A stretch of DNA of 64,000 nucleotides from Leuctra nigra (Eukaryota; Arthropoda; Insecta; Plecoptera; Leuctridae): contig OW203761.1 of the NCBI GenBank assembly GCA_934045905.1, positions 33,840,964-33,904,963 on the forward strand. Reading direction: 5' to 3'. Under the pieces are notes generated by a model that saw only the letters and a list, made by a program, of their open reading frames with translations, did not search any database and was not told where the DNA came from. Below are positions 47,101 to 59,037 of this stretch, in pieces (within the stretch, counting starts at the first letter, position 1; each line of letters begins with the position of its first letter). A program made the position numbers and the translations under genes.

Positions 47101-50100
47101 TACACAGCGAACTATCATGAAATGCGATTTCTCCCACCACTTGTTTCACATTTCTTAGCTTTTTTGTGGTAATTGCCCCCTCAAAGCCAATAGAAATTTT
47201 TCGCGCGAGACTGTGATGGAATTCAATTATTCGTTTTCATTTTCTTCTTCGGTAGAAATTTCGTACAATATTGCTAATTATAAATATGATTTCCCCAAAA
47301 CAATATTTATGTGCCGGTGAATGGAAGCATTAGATTTATGTATAGGTACATCAAAAAGGCAGATTATAATTAAGCATTGTATTTGTTAATGTTCTGACGT
47401 TTATACAATAGAAGAAAATCGCATATTTTCGCAAACAATTATTACTTGTTAAATAAAATCACAGAAGCAAATCATTGTGGCTGATCGCGTACGAAAAATT
47501 CACATTAAAATCGAATTAATTTATGATTCTTTCTTCGTCTTTATAATTCACAGAAAACTCCAATAATAAAAGTACAATTGCAGAGAAACTTGCAAATCTC
47601 TCCGAGACAGTGTGCATATCTGACATGTGGACCACACCTCATTGGCCAGACCTGTGACGCAGCCTCGGTCATCTTGGCATGCAGCATCTCTCCATCTCGA
47701 GGCGGTCCAGCGTCAGTCTCTGCCAACACCGCACCCATCCATCTTGCAGTCTAATGACCCAAAACCCGCTAACTTACCAGTTCTCTTTTACAATTCATTT
47801 AATCTCAAGTCAGGACCTAAATTCTACTTACGAAGGTCCAGGAAGGGTTGTAAAACAATAAGAAAAGAAGAATTAGTCAAGTGTTTAAATAAAATATGTT
47901 AAATAATGTCTTAGTAATGTCTGGGTTAGTATAATTCCCTATATGGACATGAGAATTGATACACACATTTTAAAGAATCTCGTGGTGAGTAACTTTATTT
48001 ATATTTTATTATATATTATTATAACCTTATTGCTATTAAAATTCGGAGTGGTGTGCAGGAGCTACAGATTCACTAAAACTTCATTTTTATTCAACCGTAT
48101 TTTTAATTAAATGTAGGTAGGCCAGAAAGTTATCTCAGAGAGGTACACAACAAATATTTTGTGGTAGTGGTGATAAAAATAGCAAATTATTCTCAAATGC
48201 ACAATCACTATCAAGATTGGTATAGAAGATTGGATTGGTAAGAATTGTAATTTGATAAGTAGTGAACCCTAGCACAACCTATCATCCAGTCTTGAAACCA
48301 TTCAATACCAGTGCGTCGTTAATACCATACAATTATGTTGTCCTTCGGACTGCCCTACACACACATGCACGCCTCACATGCAACCTCCCCGTAGGTCCTC
48401 CACAATCAGTCAGTCCAGTGCACAACCAGCCCTTTCATTTACTTCTCTCGTACTTGTTTTACGCCCATTGCCGTGACAGAGCCGAGCGTGAAAGACCTTG
48501 CCACCGACACGACCTTGCGAGAAAAAACGATCTAATAACCAAGAAAACGGTCATTTTGTTTATAATTACTATAAGAGTATGAACTGTCACCTAGTTAGCT
48601 GAAATAACCGATAAATGTCTCGTTAATATGATATGTAATTAAATTCAATTGCGTTAGAAAGCTACTTCAAGCTACTTATACGAAGAAAAAAAATATATAT
48701 ACCGAATTTCCCAATTACATAAAGCCCGTTTTCGATGTTGAACTTATAGATAGTGACTAATTAGAACATATTAACACTTGTTTTTACATTTAGAAATTCC
48801 GGTGAACGCACTTTAAGGAAACACTCAAGTAAGCGAAAGTCCCTCCTTACCTTTTACGCATACTCACACACAATCAAAGTGGTACCATTATGCTTTTGCG
48901 CCTATTATTAAACGAAGAATTCTACCGTGAAATGAATATCCATAGTGGTTCTCAATTTCTTTGTGCATTTTTTCACAGAATGTCGAGCGTTTAACTGTGT
49001 ATGGAATGCATATGCAGTAAAAAAGCAGTGGCAATTGTCGTGGCAGCTGAGTGGGTTTCATGCATTCATAAATTAACAGCTTCACAGGATGCATCTGAAC
49101 AAGACTGTTTGTTTGAATGAACTTCCCAGGAAGAGATTTCTTAGTTTGTGTAGACTTATTGTAACTAGTTGCCATATTGTTGTCTGTTGTATCGAAATGT
49201 GAACAGGTTTACGGAGGAACGTCTTTAAATTCAGAAATTATACAAAGGTTTATACTTTGACATACTTTGACGTGATAAAATATGAAAACATCATGGAATA
49301 GAAAATGGAGGTGATAAAAGAATTTTCAATGCCAGTTATGAAACCAATTATGTTATCGTATCAAACAATTGTATACATTGAATGACAATACAAAATATTT
49401 ACTCAATCATACCAGACTAATAGAATAGAATTAATAAGATAAAAAAATACTACAGTAGAATTATTTTGCACATAATTCCTTAGTGTCTAACGTGTGATTT
49501 TGAGATTGTTTGCATGATTGTAAAGTAATTCCCCATTTCCACTGGCTCAAGCCATATCATTACATCTAATCGTTACTTTATCAAGTACTTTATCTGGAAA
49601 TATATACCTACCTACAAACCATAACACGAAGATTAAAGTGCTGAAGATCACACGTTGAATTTATTTCGAGATTCCAAATCGTATTCATGTACTTAGTAGG
49701 ATATTATCTTGTTTATAGGTAGGAAACTTTACGGACAAAAATACTACAAATTAATGTGGACTATACATATAGCTGAATTCTGCTACAAACAATAAACTAC
49801 TACTACTAATATTGTTTGCAAAAAGTACTCCTAAAGAGATATGGTTTTAAACATTTATTGCATATTTATTCTGAAAATTACATTTTGTAAGAAAATATTT
49901 TTCTGCATATAGTTCTGTAAACGATTCGTTGGTAAACTGTCCGCTTCTCTTTTTCTGTAATGTGTTCGGTAAAATGTCTGCCGACAAACTGACCGATTAC
50001 CAGAATCATAGATGACAATAGAATGGATTTATCCCACAGAACGGCCATGAATGTGACAATGATTATTCTTTTAGCGCGCTGAAAGCACCACACACTCGCA

Positions 50101-51308
50101 GATATCACCAAATAGAGAGATACAACTCACGCCACTAGGTACTCATTATCGTGCAAGTACTTATTATCAGTCTACATTTATATGACATTGAGATATTAGA
50201 AAGCCACACCTGTTATATTTGGGGTTGGTCAGTTAAAATATAACTAATATACATATAATGCAATTAGTAACATTTTACAATAAGTTAATAACGGATAGTT
50301 GATTGATAGAAGAAAAACGCAAGGTGTGTATGAAGGAAATCACGCAAAGGCAATTAATTGTACCCTCAAGATAGACTGTAATTGTTAAATGCAAGTGCAA
50401 GTACTTGAGTGGTGACGTGAGTGTTCGTACAACGTCGAAATATGGAATGTTCTCGGCGGTTTTGTCGAAAAACGCCTCGAAATTACTTCCTTTCAAGATC
50501 AAACATGCAATCGTAGAACATGAGCATGCTCTTAAGTGGTATTGTACACCATGAACTTGTGTTCTGACAGAATGTTCTACATTCTCTTGTGAAACCGCAA
50601 AAACGACAGTAAATTGTTTGATTTAAAGTAATTACTGTAGTCATTGATAAGGTCACCTAATTTGACGTGGAAGAACAGTTCAATTTGGCACTATTTTAAA
50701 GACGTTTGACAATTTTCTGTATGAATTTTAAATGAAGTTTGTAGTATTTTCTTTTTAAATTTGTATGCACTTGTGTCCTATTAATTTGTGTGATATCTTC
50801 CTTACAATTATTATAAACTAGTTTAAATCCTAAACTGATAGTCATTCATAAATTCTGAGCATACTGGAAAAAATGCTACCTAGTACCTACTGGCGATAAG
50901 TTTAAAAAAATATACAAAACGATATCCAAATTTTTGCTAAATGATAACTTTCTGGACTCTCAACCCACGACCCCTATTTTCGAGATTGTTCGAGTGCTCG
51001 TATAATCGAACGTTCCGTCAAAGTGACGTCATATTCCCAACGAAATAGCATTCACTGATTAGCATTCTTGATTTGATAAGGCGTCAGGCGGCCGTGAATC
51101 CGTGTGAAATTTGCCTCGAACGATCTCGAAAATAGGGAGACAATGTTCGATCCCTTGGCCGGTCTTCTTCGCTTGGCTGAGATATTTCGTAGTTTTCCAG
51201 TAGCAAATGCACGTACTTAATTTTCTCCCACACATTCATACAATCACACATCTACTGTATGTACCACGAAAGAAGGTGAATAGAATCCATACAAAAGTCT
51301 ATTTTTTT

Positions 51309-51483
51309 TGGGGGGGGGGGGGATGTGTGCATATATTATATTTTAAATATTAAAAATACATACATTACATACATTATTTCTTACATATTTAAAAAAACTA
51401 TAAAAAATGTGTATAAAACACAATTTTATCCATCAAGAATGGAGCATTTTTTTATGAAATATGTCATCCCCCCCCCCCCCCCT
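51309..51483. repeat. Paired G tract and C tract
   Basis: A run of about 14 G at 51309-51322 and about 15 C at 51468-51483 enclose AT-rich sequence. This resembles the subterminal tracts of the hAT-like elements, but I could not find their terminal repeats or a target duplication here. Confidence 0.5.
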
Positions 51484-51988
51484 CTCTTTGTAAAAATAAA
51501 CGCAAAACGGATTCGTTATAAACAATATAAAAATAATATTAGGTTAATTTAATCAACCGATGACAGTGAAAGGGATAATAAATCCACAATATTGAGTGAT
51601 TCCACTGCGTTTCGGTTCAGCAGACACTACGTGTCGTCGTGGTAACAGCAATGAATAGAAGAGTGTCGCAGAGGCGCTTGACGGACCTGAGTACTAATGT
51701 CAATGATCAAGCGATGGTCAATGTTATGGTCGATGCGTCAAGTGCTGCACTTTCTTCAATTGCATTCGGTATTTCCTTGCACGAACGTCATACACATGCT
51801 TCCTTGTCGTAAAATATAGAAATCACTAATTATCACTCGGAGCTTAGTAGGAACTTAACAATCACCAACAATGACAATTAATAACTTTTAAACATTTTAT
51901 TGGAAACTACATTTTAATTATATTTGAACTGTATTAACTAATAAAAGTTAGTCAAATGTGTGTTTCTTATGATGACTTTAGACGGGTG

Positions 51989-52093
51989 CCAACTGCAAAT
52001 TGAAAATATTCGCCAACTGTGGGATTCGAACCCACGTCCCTGAATTGCCGGTCCAGTACTCTAAATTGGCAAACATTTTCAATTTGCAGTTGG
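51989..52093. repeat. Long hairpin enclosing a tRNA-like sequence
   Basis: CCAACTGCAAATTGAAAAT (51989-52007) and its perfect reverse complement (52075-52093) flank 67 nt. Within, on the minus strand, 52070-52012 folds like a tRNA without a D arm: a 7-bp acceptor stem (GCCAATT with AGTTGGC), an anticodon stem around loop CCGGCAA, and a perfect T arm GTGGGTTCGAATCCCAC. 59 nt in all. Confidence 0.75.
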
Positions 52094-53174
52094 TATTAAA
52101 TAACAAAAGTTTATATATTATTGATTTTACTCAGTTAATGATTTTAAGGTACCTATCAATATCTACATTTATTGTCTAGATATTGTAAATTTAATCGTTC
52201 TTTTTTATGTTTGTTTTATCACTATAATCAGATATCTACCCAAAACAAACAGTCTTTGTAAAAGTGTAAACAAGAGTGATTTACACATTTATTGAAACTT
52301 AGTTTACAACTTTATGGGCACTGCAGAGCGACATCTATGTTTCAAAACTTAAAATTTTATAGTACAAGTCTGTTGGATAATCTTTATTAATGTTCATATT
52401 TATTGCTCCGATATTTCGATAATATGAAACATAATAGGTATGCCATTTATTTTTTTATTTGCCTTCTATCTTTATATTTAAAAAAAAATACGAACTAATT
52501 TAAATACAAAATTCATATGACGTTGTAAAACGCCATTAAGAATGCCTAACTACTTCCATGACCAACTGAATGCAAGCAGTGTCCGGTTATTGCAAATTTA
52601 TCGTTTATCTCCGTGATGGATGATAATTGGTATTTGACTTAAGGAAATATGTTTTAATCGTAACATATTTTTGATGCACTTTCGAACCACTTCCTAGTCC
52701 GGCGAATTCAATCTACTCTCTATACGTATCATTTTTTTCATTCGTATTTTGGAGTGCCATTCACTCGGCCACAGCGGTCAAATATCTTATTAAACCAGAT
52801 TCGGTCCAGTCTTGTCTAAAGCGAGTGTCAATCATAAATGAATGCAGTGCAGGAAGGAACAAGTATCTCCATTTTTGAAAAAGGAAAGGTACTACTGTGT
52901 CAACGTACTACTCGCCGGTTTTGCAAAGAATTGGGCAGAGAAGGAAAGTGTTCTGGTTTTTGACACCCACCAGACTTTTTTTTAGTAAATGAGTACAAAA
53001 AATATTATAAAATCCGTAATAAACTCACTCACCTTGGAAATCTGAAGATCATCCATCTCAAATGTTCAATTAGATTTGAGATAGAAAAAAAATGACTGAC
53101 AGATAATTTTTGTCAAAATAAAATGGATATTGTAGATTCAAGGTCATGTTAACAATTTTCTGAGTCAGAAACAC

Positions 53175-54120
53175 TAATTGAGCGAGCGTAGCGAGCGTCA
53201 CCACGGTACTCTTACGGCACTTTCTCTGTGTGTTTGTTTGTTTGTTTGTTTGTTTGTTTTTTTGTTTTTTTTTTGTTTTTTTGTGTTCACTGCCCAGGTC
53301 AAACGGCACAACCAATCGATCTGAAATTTTGCACATATAATAACGTAATCTATGCGGTCCCTGGGATCGTTTTTGAACGGGCTCATGTGATTGGTTCAAA
53401 TTTAAAAAAAAATATCTTTTGATTGGTAGTTCCGATCAATTTGAAATTTTGACAAGTCATGGCGACCAACATTGAACCCAATCTTACAAAGTTTCAGCCA
53501 AATCCTCTCATTGGTTAAAATTTAAAAAAATCTTTTATGTTATTTTTTAAATTTAAACTTGAACCGTATGACTGATCAACTTAAAACTTTGCATGGTCAT
53601 TGGGACTAACATTATCTGCATTTTTGAAAATTTTCAGACTAATCTATGTTTCAATCCAAAAGTTATTGACGTTTTACGGACATTTTGCGTGTTGGCTGTC
53701 AAATTTCTCGAAAATGTTGATCACGGCTACTTCGACTCTTTATAGTTCCAAGGTAGTTAGAGTAGAAACTTTCAAACGTATGAAACTGATATGACCATTC
53801 AACAGATCGATCTAATATTGTGTAAGTACACACACTTTTATCATATGAGTGGTTCCAGGTCTATTTTTTTTAAAGAGATCCTGTGATTTTTGAATATTAA
53901 CGAGGAACAGTTCAATCAGAAAGGTTCAAAAGGTTCAAGCTTTGCATGGTTATTGGGACTAATGTTTTAGGACAATTTTGAGATGTTTATACTTGAGTCT
54001 GACGAAATTCAAGAATTATTGGCTTTTAATGATATTTTCGATAGACATAATTTCGGTTCGAGGTGTTGCGCCTGTCCGTGCTCGCTCATCAACGCGTTAC
54101 ACAGAGCGTTTTCCTAGTCT
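53175..54120 (+). repeat. Interspersed repeat family with GAGCGAGCG end, copy 3 (longest)
   Basis: Runs from TTGAGCGAGCGTAGCGAGCG to GCGTTACACAGAGCGTTTTC. It includes a GTTT microsatellite (53232-53262) and several blocks shared with 11003-11810. No conserved reading frame. I cannot place it in a known class. Confidence 0.75.
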
Positions 54121-54212
54121 AATTTTTATACTTTTATCAATCCGTTTGTTAGACGAATAGAATAATATGATCTGACATAAAACAACACATCTCATATTAC
54201 ATCAGTAGTCAT

Positions 54213-54720
54213 TATTGACTACATCAGTAGTCAATAATAAGTACGGCAAAAGAGCTTTAAGGTATGTGGTTCCAGCAATTTTTAATAAAATACCAACAGA
54301 TTTAAAAAAGTTAAGAAATTATCAGAAAATTAAATATGAAATCAAAAATTGGTTATTACGTTCCTTGGAGTAGCTGATGTGTTGCCTCTTATTTTAGTAT
54401 TATTATTATTATAAGTTACATGATTTTTCTCATTTGATATGTTTGATTTTTCTTCCTCTGTTCAGGATTTATTATGTGTTTGTTAGTAATTAGTATTAGT
54501 AATTTGATTAATTAGTATCAATATCATGATAGATTGTTTCTTCCGATTGTGTATTTTATTTGTTATATTATGTTAATGTTATTATTTACCAATTTATATT
54601 TTTGTGTATAATACCACGGACAAACACCTCCTAGGTGTTTCGTGGTCTAGTGACTGTATACAATGTATTATTTATGTGTGTTTCTAAATAAAAAAAAAAT
54701 AAAAAAAAAAAAAAAAAAAG
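54213..54720 (+). mobile_element. Non-LTR retrotransposon 3' end with poly(A) tail
   Basis: 54235-54372 encodes NKYGKRALRYVVPAIFNKIP, then TDLKKLRN...EIKNWLLRSLE and stop, which matches the last residues of Jockey/CR1-type reverse transcriptases. A 3' untranslated region of about 320 nt follows, ending in an A-rich tail (54691-54719). Strongly 5'-truncated. A short direct repeat (ACATCAGTAGTCA) lies just before it. Confidence 0.7.
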
Positions 54721-57700
54721 TTTGGAAAAATATGTTTTTAAAGAAAAAGGTCAGAATGTTAAACTAACTTGAACTTTTGAACTATTTGAAAAAGGTAATA
54801 CTGGTATTTTCATTAATTTTGGAAGTTCTAGTTTACTCTGACAGAGTCTCATATAATTTTAGTTATCCAAATCAAATCTGGAGTAGAAAATTTACAGTAG
54901 ATCAGAAAATTAAGGGAACCTTCAATCAGGTCCGTATAGTATTAAAGAAAAAATAGCATCAAATGATATAAGCTCTGAGAGGTTTAGCAGGTATTTAAAG
55001 TAACGCACGTAAATTTACCAGGAAGTAAAGTTTCATAATTATTATGACATAACTACTGAAGCATAAGAAAAAACAATCAACACTCTTAATAATAGCATTA
55101 TTAATTAGATTAGCAAATATTAATCTTAATCTAATAATGCTTTATTATGCACGGATAACTCGATGTATATTTACAAAGAAAGTGTGTTGATGCGAAAGAC
55201 ATCATTAGCATTCCCTCATTATCAGACATTGACTGACATCTAACAGATTATCGGAAAACAATGCCGGCCGTGAAGAATGAAAGTGCATCGGCCGGTGCAT
55301 GTCAGCATGCACTTGCACTGACCGCTGCAGGTCGTCTCCGCCCACAGGTGAAGAGGAAAGTGCATTATTTCTCACTGCAATTGTGTGGAGGAAGCCAATT
55401 ATGTGTGGGGAAAGATAATAAGAGGTTTGCATTCTGTTGTGTGCTCGAGGTATAATTTACAATTAAATTTAGTGTGGGCTTGATAATGAAACTTTTAAAA
55501 TTGTTTGATAAAAAGAAATAGATTTAAATTTCTTTACCATTGTAAAAAGATAATTTCAAGAGTTTTGGGGGATTTTTATAGTTTTTTATGACACAAAATA
55601 AAACTGCATCATTAAATACCTTTTTGGGAATGTTAATAATAATTTACCTCATTTAATTGTGCTAATTAATGGGTAGCTGCAGATACTATGTTAATTGCAG
55701 TTCGGTAATTGTTATAACCAAAATTAATTACGCTTTTAATACTGGCAATGGCTTCTCTCATGCTGGGACAAAACTGTTTAGAGAATCCTAAAATCGTTAT
55801 AGATCAAACTTTTATTACAAACTAAATACTGAGCAGTGAGCAGCGACCAAGATGACAAAGAATCAATAAGTAAATCAATGCAAATTAGTATGTATCAATG
55901 AAAGGTGAAATTTATTATGATATCATTATTCACCTTGTCGTTTTGCGATGAGTGCGATGTCTTCTGGCTGTTTGATATAAAACCATTGCCAGATAAAAAT
56001 GCATTTGATATATTTGCAGTGAAATCATCGCAGTGACAAGACTACAGAGCTGGCATTAGAAAATCTATTTCTAGTCGTGAAATTACAGATTTCTCATCAA
56101 TTTCGTGCTTGATGGCAATCTTAACAATTCACACCACAATTGAATGAGAATTTATTTGCGAGCGAGGTTTCAAAGGATTCGGATCGGCGACAAATTCGAT
56201 TGACATTTTGATGGTCACGCAAATGCAATTATTGAAGATCACGTCCAGTTCAATGAAGTCCTTTTCATCTCTCTCATTTCGCTTACCCGGTGGTCCTGAG
56301 TTCAGAGCCGCCAAATCATCTACAATTACAAATCATTATATAGCAACTAAAATGTATTTGAGATAATTACAGAACTCGGTTCGTAACCCTGGTCTAAAAA
56401 CGTACGGTCCAGTAAAGTACATGTAATAAAGTTCAAAAACATCTACATGTGAATGTATTAAGAATAATCTATAAAACTTAATAACCATAGCAAACACAAT
56501 CAATCAACATTATCAACTTTTTTTTAATACATAATTAAAAGACATTAAATTCGGAGAGAAAGTAATTCTCCTTCTTCCGTAACACGTCAGATAGCTTGAA
56601 TACAATTCTTCTCTGGCTAAAAAACCAGTTGATTTACATATATTGTTCAGTTAATAATGCTATACCTTAATCAGTATTACTCTTGTTATGTGAGCTTCAC
56701 TTTAATGAATCACAAAAATCTCTACGTAATCTATTGAAACACCTCATCTCTCCTTGCCATGCAATTAGTCATGTAGCGTTGATTCAAAGATACGGAATTG
56801 ATCATCAATGATTTTAATAATTAGTTGTTTCATTTTATTTGAAAGTGACTTGCTTTCATCCAGCATGTTATGTTCTAATGTCCCATGTACCTGCATGTGT
56901 AATGTATTTGTGACTCCAATTTTTCTCAGCTTCCTTGTTCATTACATTCGCGGTATGCTCTCTAGGACCCCCTAAAGCTTGGCATTAGGATTTGACAGAA
57001 GAGAATGGCGACCGAACGAGAGTATCGTGATTATAAATTGTGTTTTTTCCCCCCGAAGAACCTCAGATGAGCTCAGAAGTAGTATTCATAACAGGATGTC
57101 GCAGTATTGCGCAAATTTATTTTCAAAATTAATCACATTATTTTCATTCCTAAGAAAATATGTGTGTCAATCTCTCTTGATAGGATCAATGAATTTTAGG
57201 TTAGAAATTCAATGATAGATTCTAATAGATAGATATCAAAGATAGATTGATACACTGCAATAACTTATACGTTATCATCTACCTCCGTTGTTGCGAAGGT
57301 GAATTAATATTGAAGAAATAATTCCGTTTTGATTATTTATTACAGTTTTAATCGACAATTAAAACGTGTTCAAGTCAATCAAATCAGAATTACACAATTA
57401 ATGTACATCCAGTTTATTGCATTGTGACATGAAATAATAGCAAAGAATTTCTTTACAACTTACAACGAGACATTTGTAGATATCTCTGATAAATACTCTT
57501 CCTAGACATTCTCTTGCAAAAAGCAGACGATGGAGCCACTGATCCGCATGATCATTAGACGGACGTGGACCACTTCAGGTGACGATGAAGATATCATTTA
57601 TCTCCTCAGATCTGGAGCTCATTGATGCTTAGCTCTGACCACACAGTCAAAACCTGAGACACTCTTCTAGAATAAATTAATCGATTCTTCGTCTTGATTT

Positions 57701-58154
57701 TTTTACTTTATGTGGGCTTACTAATGACATGTAGGTGTGTGGACTTCTATATATTAATAATAGACGTAGAGGTTGGATAAATTTGGAACTGGTTTTGTCT
57801 TCACTAAAGAATCTATTATATTGGACAGCGGACACGTCCCATTGCCGATAAATTAACATAAACAATGGCGTATAATATCAAACAAGTCAGTACGAAAGAT
57901 ATTCTCAATGATTGATAGGCTCGATACCTCAACAGGAAATTGAATTAGTTTATTATCTTTGGAAGTCGATTTAAAGCGACTTTTGGCGAACGTGGTGGTT
58001 GTTATATTTAAATTCATAATTTTTTTTTCTGAAACTAAAACTAACTTGAGAAACTGGGTTTTATAGAAAACTTTCAGTGGAGTCAAGATGAAAGGAAGGG
58101 AGTTGCGAAGTGAAAATATCAGTACTTCGTCTATGTCCCGGCAAGTGAGAGACC

Positions 58155-58380
58155 CCAGCAATTGAGCACCTAGATTTTAAACCCAAAATGGTTGCAAATT
58201 GGACGAATTTCAATTATTTGTAGACTTCATTCATCGCATCACAGAGAAGATGGGACTACAAAAATTCGATATTTTTTGAGCACATCCGAAATTATTATAA
58301 TTGGTGACTTGACTATGTTAAAATTTAATGCCATTATTATTTAATTAGGAAATAAATAAATACTGAAATTGAATCACTTA
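58155..58380. repeat. Diverged interspersed repeat, copy 2
   Basis: Partner of 44506-44875 (shared order of short blocks). Its right end touches the palindrome cluster. Confidence 0.5.
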
Positions 58381-59037
58381 TTCAAGTAAGGGCATGAGTC
58401 CATGGTAAGTAGTTCTGAGATAAATGAAAAAAACTATATAAAACTTTGTAGTTATTTTTAAAAAAAATAATAGTATTGATTTAAATAGTAAAAAATATTA
58501 GCTTTTAAACCTGTTTGTCAGATTATTTATTTGAACCTTATAACATCAAAATTTTAGGACTTTTTTGCTCTGGACTCATGCCCTTACTTGAATACAAGTT
58601 CATTTCCCAGAACTGCATATACTAATACTGTTCAAAATAATGCTAATTCATATGATTTTGCTCAAATATCATTTATTCAACAAAGCAGAAACTTTACAAC
58701 GAAGTACATATGAATATGTTAGTGAAATTAGTCATATTATGGCTTTTTGATGAAAAAGAAAAGAGCCTTTTAAACTTGCATGTATTCAAGAAAGGGCATG
58801 AGTCCACTTGCATGTATTCAAGAAAGGGCATGAGTCCATGGACTCATGCCCTTTCTTGAATACATGCACTGGACTCATGCCCTTTCTTGAATACATGCAA
58901 GTTAGATTATTTATTTCCATCCCGTGTGGGATACGGACTGATGCCCTTTCTTCAGAATACGTGCGTCTATCATCAATAATGCGATTCCCACACTAAAGTT
59001 GATTTCGTAATTTTGTGGACTGATGCCCTTACTTGAA
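58381..59037. repeat. Cluster of inverted copies of a 22-bp motif, with a perfect 60-bp palindrome
   Basis: TTCAAG(T/A)AAGGGCATGAGTCC-A occurs forward at 58381, 58785 and 58817 and reversed at 58571, 58839, 58870, 58934 (diverged) and 59016. The copies at 58817 and 58839 abut, making a perfect palindrome from 58809 to 58868 with no spacer. Function unknown; it could be the core of a foldback transposon. Confidence 0.9.

Noticed and set aside
53070..53422. ORFs around the GTTT microsatellite at 53232.
   Set aside because: Simple-repeat translation inside an interspersed repeat.
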